Origin: Membranipora membranacea
Taxonomy: Eukaryota; Bryozoa; Gymnolaemata; Cheilostomatida; Membraniporidae
Reading direction: 5' to 3'
NCBI GenBank assembly: GCA_914767715.1
Contig: OU612069.1
Span: 11,405,387 to 11,469,386, forward strand
DNA: 64,000 nucleotides
Both the position numbers and the translations under genes were made by a program. This document shows, piece by piece, positions 23,101-36,452 of this stretch. The notes under the pieces were generated by a model. It worked only from the letters and a program-made list of their open reading frames with translations, did no database searches and was not told the DNA's origin. How positions within the stretch are numbered: position 1 is the first letter of the stretch; every line of letters starts with the position of its first letter.

Positions 23101-26100
23101 CTATGGGCCTAATCTACGAACGGAGTGTCCTACATCTGATATCAAATTCTACCTTATCAATGTGATCAAATATTTCTGAAGTATTTGGCGCCAAAAAAGA
23201 GCACCTGCACATTGTTATATTGTGGTGTTGTGTATTGATGGCAATTACTAATACATCAATAAGACCGATATTGTTTGTGTTTCATGAAGACATTACAGTA
23301 TTGCTTCTTGCTCCAAACAGGATACAGCACAAAAAGGATGTGCACAAGAAAACACTCTACCTACAGAGTTATAGGAAATAGGGAGTTGTCTTACATCAAG
23401 TATAGTTAAGTCAACTCCAGATCAGGATACACATAATCTGAATTGGTTGAACTATCAACCTGGATAGGTATGAGAGTAAGTGAACCCTCTTGATTGCAGA
23501 AAATGGTTATCAAATTTCCCGCAATGACAGTAATCTCCTTCACCTTGCTTTTGAGGGCACCAGGGGTGTTTTATCTCGGAGATACAAAGGGTGTTAGAGC
23601 CATAGCTCGGAAAACCTCTAATTGGGATTCATCAACAATTGGTTTAGGAGTGCTAGAACAGATCATGCATTGGGTTGGAATTGAGGGAATTTTATTTGCT
23701 TTTCATGTTCCGACTGTTATTCCCATTATTAGGGCTGTACCATTAATTTTTGAATATGCACAGTACAATGACCTACCTGAAACAGAGAAACATCTTGCAG
23801 TCTTGACACCTGGCTTCTACCAGCCTCTCTGTACAGATTTTGCATTCTCTTGCGGTGATCTCTAAGAAAACCAACATAAGCTTAGTAAGACAAATTATTA
23901 ATTGTTCGCTTGTCTGGAAACTGATAGAGGTGTGACACAACAAGAAGAAAAAAATGTAATTGAATTGATATTTGGTTGCACCATAAAGGTATTATATACT
24001 CTAGCGTGGACAAGTAGTGCTCAAAACGACCCACTGAATTATTGTAAAATCCATAACACAACGCAATCTGGTTGTACATTGCTAGTGCCTGTATCATAAA
24101 ACTTATAATTGAGAACATAGGTATTGGGCATGGAAATTTAGTTTTTTTGAGCACTCAAAGCTATTTTTTCAGAAAGTGTTTCATGTGACACTATGTGGAT
24201 CACTTGCAGGTGTTTTCATTTTCAATTCCATCTTGCAGCAAGTTCTGGTTGTGCATGGAAAGTGCATGGATTGTGCATAAATCATCAACTTTATCATCGA
24301 AAATATAAGAGTTGGACGTACAAATTTAGTTTATGGAACACTTATAACCAGTTTATCAAAGAAATTCACATCTTAAACCATTTACAACACTTGTAGGTAT
24401 TTTTTTCTTTCAGTCAGTATAAAATACATGAGCTTAAATTGCAATGACAAGGCTAGCTAGTTTCTGCCACTTGCCAGGCATTCAACTGGGTCCTGTCTCT
24501 CTAGCTAGTTGAGAAGAGTACAGAGGGTCTAATCATATACTTTTATAATATCTCATCTTCAGGTACATATAATAGTAAATCTTTTACCCGATGTTATATA
24601 TACCATTGGTCCAAATCTTTCTATTTGCACACACCCCTGCATTCTACTGAATTGTCCAAAATTATACCCACAAGACTGACATGGTTATATAAATGCAAAT
24701 TTCACTCTTTCACTGCTTTGAGTTTTTAAGTTTTCAGATATTTCAGGTTTCTCAGCATACCCAAAATAAGATATAATTTGGGGGAGGGGGTGCTGAACCC
24801 ACAAACGTCGCAAACGTCAAAACGTCGCAATCTAGCGTTCCACTAACGTGGCAATCCCAAAAACGTCGCAACGAAGAGTTGTTATATGGTCGCAAACCCA
24901 CAAACGTCGCAAATGTCCCAACTCAACAAAAATGCCGAGTTGTCTTCTCATTTGATGCAAATTGGTGATGATGGTATGTTGCGAGATTTACAGTGGGAAT
25001 TGAATATCAACGTTATATATTGTGATATTGATAATTGTTGAGTATTTTTCAGATTATTTGAATCATAGTTTCCACTTCCTAGGGTCTTTATTGTTACCTC
25101 AGAAACCATTAATGCTGTCATAAAAGGGACGCTAATCAACATCTAGCGGATATAGTGACATACCAGTTGGTAGAGGAAACAGATCTCAAAACACTATGGG
25201 AGTTGAAATATTGAGGATATTGTACCAATTTCTATCAGAGAAAAGATTTGAACCTACTAGGATCATGATAAAACTATTGTTACCTCAAAATTCATTACTG
25301 CTGTCTCAGACGGCATGCTTATCAAGATTTAGCACAAGAAAGGCGAATATCTGCATACATGTCAAGCTTGAAATATACCGTCATATTTGATATAGGCTAT
25401 GCTTGAAGTGTGCTTTTACACTACTTGGAAAACCAGAGATAGGAAAAAAATATTCATGAACCGCTTCATCTCTTCATGACCCATCCCTCATCTACTGACA
25501 AAGGAATTTTTACATCATTCCCAAAATGCAGCTTTTTGGTTTTCATATAAAGTTTATGATAAAAAAACCTAAACGGGATACCATATCAAGCATTAGCATA
25601 CAAAAAGTGGCAATTTTAGAACATTGCATTGAGTTATGGCAATTGCGTTTTCATCACTCTGTAATCTAGAGTGCTTGAGCACCTTCGAACAAGATTTTGA
25701 GCTTGTCGCTTTCAATTTTTACAGTCTCATAAAAATTTGAATGTACCACGACAGGTTTTAGAATTAAATGCAGTTTGTTAACTCAAATCCTGGTCGAAGA
25801 ATTTTGGAAAATGAACAAGAGACCTTGACTGTGGACTGCAGGTCAATGATAGTGCAATTGCAAATTTACAGAATTTAATATCGCTTTGTGACCAAGCGGC
25901 TCATTGTTAATTACCATGATTATATGATATACAAGTTTCCCTTTGAAATTCAAGTCAAATTCTGAATTCTCAATATACTTTGGGAATTCCATAAATATTT
26001 GGGATTTTGGGACCGTTATCCTCTTGAATTTGATTGATTTGTTATTGTTTACTCTCTGAAAAAGAAGTCTTCCATGTGCTGCATCCTGCAAGAGCTTGGC

Positions 26101-29100
26101 AGACAGTAGCCTGTCTTGACAAGCATTGCTAGAAGGAGAGGGGAATTTCACTGGCAAAGCTTGTCAAGACATGGTAAGGAACCAGCAGATGAAATTTTCG
26201 AGATATCATGATTTGCTTGTTTAGAAATAAGACCAATTGATAAAATTTTGCAGCTCACCTATGCCTGGGTATACCCAAAGACCGTTATCCTACCTCTAAA
26301 ATTGTAACCAGCCTTTTTTATCTAGCCATAAAGTGAAACAGTATCCATCTATTCTACCTATACATACAGTGGGCTGCCTACTACCTATGGTATGGAGGAG
26401 GGGTCAATGAATAAAACTAAACAAGAGCTAAGCAGATCTGCTGTAGCCATTTCCTACTGATTATCCATTGTATCAAATAAATCTAACATGGTCAGCCAGC
26501 GCCTATATCATATATATATATATATATATTGGACAAAATATTCACATGGCACCCAATATTGTCTAGGAACACAGGTTTTTGTTTCCATTGATCAAACTTC
26601 ACAATGAACACGCTCAGGGCTCTCAGATGGTCGTTCATGTACATCTGTCTGTAACCATTGTTCATTTATGTTCAACCAGGGAGAATTGACTTACTTTCTA
26701 CCATAATATTTTATTTCATAAGCAGATGTAGAAAACGTAGTTATGAGTTATCCTATTTTATATTGTGAGGGAACAACACCCATTAAAATGAAAATTGAAA
26801 AATTGTTCCTTATCCGCGCATCGTCGATCGTTACAATGTAACAGCACAAGCTTACATGGTATATGGTATAAAAAGATTAATTCATCTTGATTCATCTGGG
26901 AAAACCAAAGCGCTTTATCATGGGAATAATGTAAAATCTTGTTATTGATGGATTAGGCTATGTCAGCAAGAGGAAGAAATATAGCACTCAATCAACCTGT
27001 GTCAATACCTCTTGACAACTTCAATCATTGGCTTAATCAAACATTAAGGTTCATTACAAGTGGGTATGTCACTATATCTGCTAGATGTTGATTAGTATCC
27101 CTTTTATGACAGCATTAATTGATTCTGAGGTAACAATAAAGGACGTGAAAAAAAAAGATTCAAAAAACTTTGAAAATACTCAACAGTTATCCATAGTACA
27201 ATATATATCCTTGATATTCGATTCCCCACCGTGTATTAAAAATCATATGCTCCTATCTACTTCTGGCAACAAATCATCATCATCACCATTTTGCATCAAA
27301 TGAGAAGACAACTCGGCATTTTTGTTGAGTTGCTACATTTGCGACGTTATTGGGTTCGAGCTATTGCGACATTAAAAAAGTTGCGACGTTATTGGGTTTG
27401 CGACGTTATAAGAACCCTTCGTTGCGACGTTTTTAGGATTGCGACATTAGTGGAACGCTAGATTGCGACGCTTTGACATTTGCGACGTTAGTGGGTTCAA
27501 CAGGGGGATGGATGTGATCATAGATTTAAAAACAGTGTAGATAAGTCATTGTGTGCTCCTGTCTATCCAATAATATGATAGCTACTTTAGCCTCAGATCT
27601 AGGAATTTTAGCAATCTAGACCATAAGGCTGGGTGTCACATGACTGTTCGTTAAACGACCTTCCAGCCAATCATGTTCTTACAACATTGTGATTGGCTCA
27701 GAAGTTGTTTTACTCAGTATAGCCTTCTCTCATTGGACACTTTCTGATAAGGTTAACATCATGAAAGACAAAAGGTGCTGACTATAAACCAACTGGCAGT
27801 TACGCTATGCATAACGTGACACTGCGGGTGGCACAATGACGATACGGGTGGGGACATAATGCAAAGTTACTGAAGCCCGAGGGCCTATCTATACTGTTTT
27901 TAAATCTATGGATGTGATGCGATTTTCTCCGATGGTCATTTATTTGTAAATTGTAAAGAAGATTTGATGGTAACTTCAACATCATAAACAATGTTGTTTA
28001 TACACTTCGTGATAGTTCGTTGATTTTTGAGATATTTGAAGTCAACGTATATAGGTGTGCATTTGCATAGCGGATGAAACATGATTTATATAAGCTTTTG
28101 AGGGACAGTGAAGTAGGATCAACCTTGATAATTTGTAACTCCTTTGAAACGACAACAGTTAGAATTTCTAAAACCTTTCCATTGGAAATGGATTGATGCT
28201 ATGAAAATAAAACTCTTGCAGTCAGAAAGTGAGCTGATGACCATTAGGAGCTTGTAGCAACATCAAATTTAACTTGCAGTGATTTTAGCTCCAATCTGAA
28301 TTGATCCTATTTGACATATCGAACAAAAAACTATATATAATACACTCAATAAAGTAATGATATCAGAAGAGCAAATCTCAATCTTGAATTTATGTACACT
28401 GTGAATGCAAATGAGGCAAGCAGCAAACTTCTACAACTTCGAAACCTTCTACACATGCTACTTGTCCTTGATTTAATTAAAAATAAAACAAGCCAACTGA
28501 GTGTGTAACATATAAATAAAAGAGACAGGACCCAGCTAATATGGCTGGCAAGTGACAGTGAACAAATTAAGCTAGCCTGGTATTTTCTATTTCATCACAA
28601 TGATGTGTTTGAGGGCCACATTTTGGCTTATTTTAATGGAAAATCGCAGAAACATTTTCCACTGGCTGCAAGTGAAGATACCTGCAAGTGATCCACAAAG
28701 TGCCGCATGAAATTTTCGAGTAAGTGGCTATAAGCGCTCTAAAATTCTAAATTTCCATGCCCAATACCTATATTGTCAATGATAAGTTTTAGGATACAGG
28801 CACTAGCCATACACAACCAGATTGCGTTGTGTCATGGATTCCAAAATAATTAAGTAGGAAAAAACAGATGCTTTTTTGGTACACATCATCGTCATGATTT
28901 ACATCAAGAAACATGGCTAGAGAGTAAGAAGAAAGGTTGCACATATTGAGAAGGCGACATGTCCTATATCTCCTAAGACCTACCTTCATAACCAGATGCC
29001 TGGTTGTTTATCTGGTCTCTAATATAATCAGAGACGTAGCAGATAGGGAACCCATCTTCAGGTAAAGTCACCAGTTTTCTACAGATCATGCACTGCAGCC

Positions 29101-29124
29101 GTCCCATTCCTCCAGCTAACTGTT
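20145..29124 (-). CDS. TRIM-type gene G1: RING half, B-box, coiled coil, propeller; first exon missing
   Basis: Exons: 2 (28984-29124, CMIC half of RING), 3 (23777-23861, B-box start ECKICTERLV), 4 (22828-22951, rest of B-box, acidic linker), 5 (22142-22364, coiled coil rich in K/E/Q), 6 (20623-21351, Ser/Thr/Pro linker and most of an NHL-like propeller) and 7 (20145-20278, last blade, ends FKLSTT then TAG). All junctions are GT-AG and keep phase; for example exon 2 ends G, and exon 3 starts AG to complete GAG. Exon 1, with the first RING cysteines, is absent. The block equivalent to 4286-5018 of unit I is replaced by a composite repeat (29236-33700). The gene is probably a RING-less or dead copy, though exons 2-7 are intact. 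Intron 2 holds the foldback element and a MITE. Confidence 0.85.
23982..28886. mobile_element. Foldback element with ACGTCGCAA arrays, intron 2 of G1
   Basis: The left end is CATAAAGGTATTATATACTC after GGTTGCAC. Inverted arms of about 1 kb share the words GACAGGACCC, GCTAGC and GTGGATCACTTGCAGG. The arrays are at about 24790-24927 and 27325-27501. The right arm is cut at about 28886, so the last 30 or so bases are missing. A 392-bp MITE lies in the right arm. The centre carries a minus-strand frame (25843-26157) open only in this copy. Confidence 0.75.
27519..27910. mobile_element. 392-bp MITE related to the 10.2-kb hAT-like element
   Basis: It has terminal inverted repeats CATAGATTTAAAAACAGT, flanked on both sides by GATGTGAT. 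Unit I has the single GATGTGAT empty site. The left part matches the reverse complement of the right end of the 10.2-kb element, including CCAGCCAATCATGTTCTTAC. The right part matches its left end, including the CCCCACCCGTATCGTCATTG word. It is therefore an internally deleted derivative in opposite orientation. Confidence 0.92.
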
Positions 29125-29235
29125 CTATAATCATAATATAAAAAACAGTAAATATTTGTGATCAAAAGTATCGACAAGATGCATCTCTTATTTGTGCAGT
29201 CTTATTTGCCAGGCAGTTTCACAATGAGGCAAATC

Positions 29236-32200
29236 CATAGAGTTATTACATACTCTAGAGTGGACAATATGTACAAAAATAGCATCAGTTTTTGTCCTAC
29301 TTAATTATTGCGAAATCCATGGCGCGACGCAATCTGGTTGTGCATGGCTAGTGCCTGTATCATATAACTTATCATTGAGAATATAGGTATCGGGCATGGA
29401 AATTTAGATTTTAAGAGCGCTTATGGCCATTTTTTTGATAAAAATTTTCATGTGACACTATGTGGATCACTTGCAGGTAATTTCACTCGCAGCCAGTGGA
29501 AATGTTCTATGTTTCCCATTAAAATAATCCAAAATCTCAACCGCAAACACATCATTGTGATGAAATAGAAACTGAAAGGCTAGCTCGATTTTTTTCACCG
29601 CCACTAGCCATCCATATTAGCTGTGTCCTGACTCTCTTACTTGCATTATATGTTACACACTCAAGGGGCTTATTTTATTTTTGATTAAATGAAGTACAAG
29701 CAGACTGTGTAAAAGTGATCGGAGGTGTAAAAGTTTGCTCTTCAGATATCATTGCTTTATTTGGTGTATTATATTATGTTTTTTGCTTGGTATGTCAAAG
29801 TAGATTGGTGCTAAAATCACTGCAAGTTAAATGTGATGATGCTACAAGCCCCCAGTGCTCATCAGCTCACTTTCTGACTGCAAGACTTTTATTTTCATAG
29901 CATCAATCCATTTCTGATAGAGACTCAAAGGTCTTAGAATTTCTAACTCCGGTCGTTTCAAAGGAGTTACCCATTGTTTCTACTTCACTGTTGCTCAAAA
30001 GCTTATATAAAACGTTTATCATCCGCTATGCAAACACACCTATATACTTCAACTTCAAATATTTCAAACATTACTGAACTATCATAAAGTGTAAACAAAA
30101 TTATTGTACATGATGCTGATGTTTTCATTTACAAATAAACAACCATCAGAGAAAATTGCATCACACCCCCCTGTTGAACCCACAAACGTCGCAATCTAGC
30201 GTTCCACTAACGTCGCAATCCAAAAACGTCGCAACGAAGGGTTTTTAACACGTCACAAACCCACAAATGTCACGATTTCTTAAGCGTCGCAATAGCTCGA
30301 ACCCACTAACGTCGCAAATGTCGCAACTCAACAAAAATGCCGAGTTGTCTTCTCTTTTGATGCAAAATGGTGATGATGATTTGTTGCAAGAAGTAGATGG
30401 GAGCATGTGATTTTCAAAACACGGTGGGGAATTGAATATCAACGTTATATATTGTGCAATTGATAAATGTTGACTATTTTTCAGGATATTTGAATCATTT
30501 TGTCACTTTGTAGGGTCGTTTATTGTTACCTCAAAATCCATTCATGCTGTCATAAACAGGTGCTACTCAAGATTTAGCACAACTGTATCGTTTTATGACC
30601 TTGTTGAGGTTTTATTATCATATCATAAAACCATACAGTTGCATCTTGGGAATGATGTAAAAGTTCCTTATTCATTGGATAAAGGGTAAGTCATAAAGAG
30701 ATAAAGGAATTCATGCATAAATGATTTAACATTATGATATATTTCAAGTAGTGTCAAAGCCTCTTAACACCTTTAAGCATAGCCTATACCGAACATGACA
30801 GTATAAACGACAAAGTGAAAAAATGATTCAAATAACCTGAAAAATACTCAACACTGATCAATAGCACAATATATAACGTTGATATTCGATTCCCCACCGT
30901 GTTTTGAAAATCCTATGCTTCGTATTTTTGTTGAGTTGCGACATTTCCGACGTTAGTCGGTTTTCGAGCTATTGTGGCGTTTAAAAAATTGCGACCTAGA
31001 AAACAAGACAGCTAATGCATGAATGAGGTCATTAAATATTTTATCAGCATGGAATTTATAACATTTACTTCGTGTTTTATGTAATATAATATGTTATTGT
31101 AAATGAATTTTGTGTTTGATTAATCAGACTGTAATTTGGAGTTGTTCACTCCTTGGCTCAGATCCCAAATAATAAAATATCCTCCAATTTTCTGTTTTAG
31201 AATCCGCGATATGTATGGTTCAAATAGTGCGAATGCAATGATAGAAGATCTGGACTTATAATTGCTGATAATTCGGTTATTAAAGAGAGACTTCAAAATA
31301 CAACTGAACTGTTGATCAACAATACCTCAGCGGTGAGTAGAGCTACTATCGTACAATGTGCGCTAGCCTCAACTACTGAGCACTGGTTTAGTTTTGAGTT
31401 TGGTGCAATTCTCGGTGGAATTGCTCAAGGATTTATTTTAAACAATGATAAGAAAATATAAATATGGTTCTATTCGTCAGGCAATAAATCAATCAATAAT
31501 TTGACAATATCTTGGCATTTATCTATTAGTCATAAAAATACATAAACATTCAAAATCTTTATAATAAGATCTTACCCTTGGCGCAGATGACCTCGAATTC
31601 TGTGTGATATTCAGTGTGATATCTCTGTGTATCTAAACTATCTTAGACTAGGTTCCTCACTGTGAATCGCGGTATTTGTATCTCTGTGTATCTAAACTAT
31701 GTCAGACTAGCTTATACCCAATTTTTTGGAAAAAATTTTATGTGACACTATGTGGATCACTTGCAGGTATTTTCACTCGCAGCCATTAGAAAGTATTTCT
31801 ATGTTTTCCCATTGTGATGAACTAGAAACTACTGGGCAAGCTTAATTTTTTTCACTGCCACTTGCCAGCCATATTAGCTGTTTCCTGTCTCTCTTACTTA
31901 TATGTTACACACTCAAGGGGCTTATTTCATTTTTGATTAAATGAAGTGCAAGCAGACTGTGTAGGAATGATCGGATGCGAGGTGTAAAAGTATTGTATAT
32001 GATGTTGATGTTCACATTTACAAATAAACAACCATCAGAGAAAATTGCATCACACCACTCCCCCCCCCCCCCTGAACCAAATGATCTCTTTTTTTGAGTA
32101 TGGTGAAAAATCTGAAATATCTGCAAACCAAATGTCACATCGGTGAGAATGCGAAATTATATTGGCTTTCTCAGCACTCATATAACCATCTTAATATCAG

Positions 32201-33700
32201 TTGTGTGGGTAGAATTTTCTGAAAGTTGGTAGAACGCAGAGGATGGGTGCAAATAAAAAGATTTGATCCAATGATATATATTAATTTGGTTAAAAGATTT
32301 TAATTCATATTGTATACTATTATAGGTGGTTTAAAGACGAATTAAATTATTAAAGTCTCACATTACGCCCTCTCTACTCTTCTCAATTGAAGATTGGAGT
32401 TGCAAAGACACAATATTATGGTGTTTTCTACATAATGTGTTGCAACTGATAACTTACTGCAATTTTCATACAATTTTCCAGACTGAGTTAGGGAATTTAA
32501 GAAAATCTAGAGTCAATCTGGACAAGTATTAATCTTGAGTTTTCCGTTTGACGTTTTTTTGCTATTCTCAGCAGAAGATTTTATGTATTTATTGATTTAA
32601 CCTGTTGTGTTGGCTTGAATAGTTTCGGCAATACAAACACGAGTGGCCACTCTGGAGAAGGAATTTAGAGCGTGAAATGACATAGCCAAACCAAAACCCG
32701 AGATCTTCAAGCTCAAGATTTTTGAACCACTGGTTACTTATACGCATTGTATAATTGGAAGTTACAATACTGGACGGATAAAATGAACTCACTGAGTGTG
32801 TAACATTTCAGTTAGAGAGAAAGTACACAGTCAAACTGGCAGGCAAGTGGTAGGGGCTAAAACCGGCTACCCAGGTAATTCGGATTTTATCCTGATGATG
32901 TGTTTGCGGTTGAGATTTTTAGTAATAACACAAATCATTTTGTCCCCTGACTGGTAAAGAAATCACTTGCAAGTCATCTAATAGTGTGACATGAAAAGTT
33001 TTACAAAGAAAAAAATCTAAAGACGATAAAGGCATGCAGCGAACTTTTTCACTTCGAATCGCTTTTCCACAGGCTACTTGTACCCCATGTTATCACAAAT
33101 CATCCTCAGTAGCTGGAGCTGAACAGATAAAATAAACTGACTGAGTGTGCGACATATTAGTTAGAGCGACAGGACACAGTCGAAGCCCTGTCATTGCGAT
33201 TTGAGCTCATGTGTTTGCAGTTGATATTTACTTATTTTAATGGGCGAATAAGAAAATGTTTATACTGACTGGAAGATGAAATACCTGCAGGTGATCTAAA
33301 TGTAAATGGTGTTACATGTGAAATGAAATTCTCTGAAAAAATGGCTATATGTGCTCCATAAACTAAATTTGTATGTCCAATTCTAATCTTTTAAATGAAA
33401 AAGTCAACGATTCATGCACTATCCACGCACAACCAGATTTTTTTGCGTCATGGAATTGAATGTGAAAGTACCTGCAAGTGATCCACATGGTGTCACAAAA
33501 TTTTTTTCCCGAAAAAATGGCTATAAGCGCTCTAAAAATCTAAATTGCCACACCCAGTACGTAAATTCTCAATGATAAGTTATATGATACAGGCACTAGC
33601 CATGCACAACCAGATTGCGTTGTGTCATGGATTTCGCAATAATTAAGTAGGACGTTTTTAGCACTGCATTGTCCACTCTAGAGTATATAATAACTCTATG
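29236..33700. mobile_element. Composite foldback-family block replacing RING exon 1 of G1
   Basis: It begins CATAGAGTTATTACATACTC and ends with the inverted form GAGTATATAATAACTCTATG. Inside are several partial arms: left-arm copies at 29240-30180 and 31735-32100, right-arm copies at about 32790-33690, and an ACGTCGCAA array (30172-30334) facing a truncated one (30931-30996). A residue of host sequence at 30995-31060 matches the region just upstream of RING exon 1 (4939-5000). The outer flanks (GGCAAATC and ATTTTAAC) are not a duplication, so the block arose by rearrangement and took the exon with it. Confidence 0.7.
31228..31461 (+). pseudogene. Possible coding remnant, unknown
   Basis: Open frame of 77 codons after a TAG, ending TAA, with protein-like composition (stretches such as IADNSVIKERLQNTTELL and FEFGAILGGIAQGFI). 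It has no ATG at its start and sits in sequence found nowhere else in the window, inside the composite repeat. Not recognised; chance is possible. Confidence 0.2.
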
Positions 33701-34883
33701 ATTTTAACAATCGATGGGTTGAAACTTGATCATGTATGCAGTAATTTTACACCCGCTTGCACATTTACAACAATTTGGCTCATGTCACATTTTTAGAGCC
33801 GACCTGCCTATGCTAATACCTTATGAATAGATCCGACACTCGCTTATGCCTATTCATCAATACAATGTAGTTATGTATACGTAGGGTAAGATAAGAACTT
33901 CCTCATCTCAGTGCGGGTAAATCATCGTAAATATCCAAACTCACTGCAATGGAAATACAGAATTTGTGATGAGTGCTTGGGTTATCAGTAAAAGGCTACA
34001 TTACATACCTATCTCTGACTGTTCCGACAGCACCAATTCTTGCTGTCCTGTGTGATAACTTTTCCTACATCATTTTAATATTAAACTGTTTCTATCCATC
34101 TAATGACTAACCTCAACCTGAAGAGGTTTTTTAACAATGTGTGTACATTGTTTACTTACATTGAAATGTAATAAGTCGAACCATTGAGGCTAACAAGAAA
34201 ATACTAGAGCATCATGTCATTAGCACTTGTTATAAAATCCACCATATTAAACCAAGGAGTAAGAGTTTCTTTAACTCCTTGGCTTTTTAAATATGAGCCA
34301 TCTATATGTTTTATAAACAAGGTACTAAAGCTATGTTTCGAGTTGTTATCATGGCTCTCGTGCCTCTTTTTTTTTAGTTTGGAGACAAAAATCAAGGTCA
34401 TAATGTTTTGAGCGCAATAGAGAAAGCAAATAGAGCCTGCTTGGATCCTATTCAAATAGAAGCTTTTGAAGTAGAAAGTTTGCTGTGCTTTCAAGAGATC
34501 ATGTAAGATTTGAGCTTGTGGTTCGGCTCGGGGCTGCCCCTAAGACTTTGCCGAATAATGTTAGATTTTCGAGGCTCATATCTAATTATTTTGTTATACA
34601 GATGCAAAGGAACAAACAGAAACTGGACGTGTAGACCTATTTTGAAAAAGACTTTTTATTACTTTCCAAGAGTGATAATAAAATGACACAAAGTATGTAT
34701 ATATATTACTTGATCTGCAGTGCCTGTCTCAATCTGTGTCGGTTCTTCAATTTAAGGCCTTTATTCCTCTTTAACTGACAACGAGAAACAAACAACAGTA
34801 CCAATAAGATTCAACCAGACTATATTCATACAATATATGCACAGCGATTCAAGTGTGCATCTCACATAAGATAATGATCTCAC

Positions 34884-35152
34884 CTGCTCAGTTTCGTGGC
34901 TGGGGAGTAATCCCCTCTGTACACCTGAAGAGACAACTCTTGGATTGGTAACAAGACTTGGTAACCTCCACTAATGATGTGGACTGTTAGTAATGAGCTC
35001 CTACTGGTGGAGTATACCGCGTGTGTCTGGTGCTGAACTGCCGCCCTGGAATCGGCTGATAAGATAATTTGGTACCGGACGGATGTAAGCGAGTCCGCTA
35101 TGTATGATATTCGGTATTCTCCACTCACACAGGTGGTATAATTCTGATACAT
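34884..35152 (-). CDS. Conserved 90-codon open frame (unit II copy)
   Basis: Same 90-residue frame as in unit I, apparently identical in protein, with the same GTGAGA donor at its end. The RING exon that should lie downstream is missing in this unit. Confidence 0.35.
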
Positions 35153-36085
35153 TGAATTGTACTATTGAGTTGCATTGAGTTTAGTGTTCTGATATAATTC
35201 TGAAATAATTCTGATACTCTTTATCTCTGCAACTCTTCTTCTGCAATTCTTTATCTGGTATTTTGGAACTCTCTTTCTTCTGGAATTATTATTCTGGTAT
35301 TTTTGAGCTCTTCTTCTCCTGGAATTCTTCCTCTGGACTTGGCAAACAATGTAACTTGGTAACGCCTTGAACTGAGGAGAGCAAGTCAGCTATGTTTGAT
35401 ACTTGGCATCATCCATTCCTGTAGGTGGTTTAGTGACTGTTTCATGCTGATTGGTTTGCCTAGATAAAGCTGCTGGCTAGCAATTCACAATTTTGCTGTT
35501 TAGTAGGAAACAGAAGATTGGGCTGCCCCTAAAGAGGGACACAAGGCACCCTAAATCTTCATACTGAGAATGTGATATATACTAGAAAACTAGAATACAT
35601 CCTAGATGTGAGGCCTATGAAGACCTCCTGAATGTGAATGTGCAGGGAGCTGCCAAAACTGCACTGGTACTGGCCATTGGCAGTGATTATTTGATCCACT
35701 AGGCTGAGAAGATTCACAATATAAGATTAACCTAGAGTGCTTTGGTTTCTTTATAGGTAATATCTGTGTCCAACAAAGAAAAGCTCAAGCCTACATAGAT
35801 GGCCTTTGTTTAATAGCACCATTATCAGAATTATTGTGCGCCTCAAAAGGTTCTTGCTGACATACTATGCCTGTCGGCCACGTTGTATGCTCAACAATGG
35901 TTATTTTCGCCTGTTTTGTTGGAGCACCGTGGCTTTCTTACCCTAAGCACACAATCAAATTAGCCCAATTAGTGTAATTATGTGTAACGTAAAGTGAATT
36001 TCTGAGTTGTGCTCCTTCTTTGTGGGAGGGGACAACTCATTGCATCTCACAAAAAATTCTAAAACAAATGATGGCTGTCTTCTAA

Positions 36086-36452
36086 GAATCCGCCCCGTTT
36101 TCCCAATGTCATTTTACCACCAAGCCATTTTCCCACCTCCCGTTATCCCACTCTGCTGTTTTCCCACCTGGAAACTTTCCCACCGAGCCATTATCCCACC
36201 TGTTTGATTTTTCACTGTGCCATTTTCCCACCTGGACGTTTTCCCACCAATCTAGTTTCCCACCTGGACGTTTTCCCACCAATCCATTTTTCAACCCAGA
36301 GATTTGCTCAAAAAGCCATTTTCCCACCAAGTCGTTTTCCCACCAAACAATTTTCCCAACAGGACAATTTCCCACTAAACAATTTTCCCAACAGGACAAA
36401 TTTACCACAGTGCTGTTTTCCCAACACGAAATTTTTTCACCGCACAGTTTTC
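36086..36452 (+). repeat. Left terminal array, TTTTCCCACC words
   Basis: About 20 copies of TTTTCCCACC separated by mostly different 6-7-base words (aagcca, tggacg, aatcca, aagtcg, aaacaa and others), with a period near 16-17 bases. The right end carries the same pattern inverted. Confidence 0.9.

Larger units (their letters stand above)
1..24736. repeat. Tandem duplication, unit I
   Basis: Bases from 1 match those from 24737 and from 57217: all three start with a block reading agatatttcaggtttctcag. Bases 7640-9169 plus 19646-24736 match 50426-57216. Without the 10.5-kb LTR element the unit is about 14 kb. It contains the RING exons of gene G0, a 5'-truncated non-LTR fragment, and the 3' exons of gene G1. 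Phase boundaries are arbitrary because the array continues left of the window. By eye the first part is closer to unit III than to unit II. Confidence 0.9.

Noticed and set aside
23494-23865. 123-codon plus-strand frame, identical in unit II (55954-56325)
   Set aside because: It overlaps the B-box exon on the other strand, where splice sites and phases fit. Identity between units only reflects recent duplication.
36109-36408. Frames rich in FPP/WENG repeats across 36007-36461 and 39580-40099
   Set aside because: They are translations of the TTTTCCCACC word arrays in several frames, not proteins.
36086-36452. Constant/variable array as a CRISPR
   Set aside because: Spacers are only 6-7 bases, the sequence is animal nuclear DNA, and the array forms the inverted end of a transposon.
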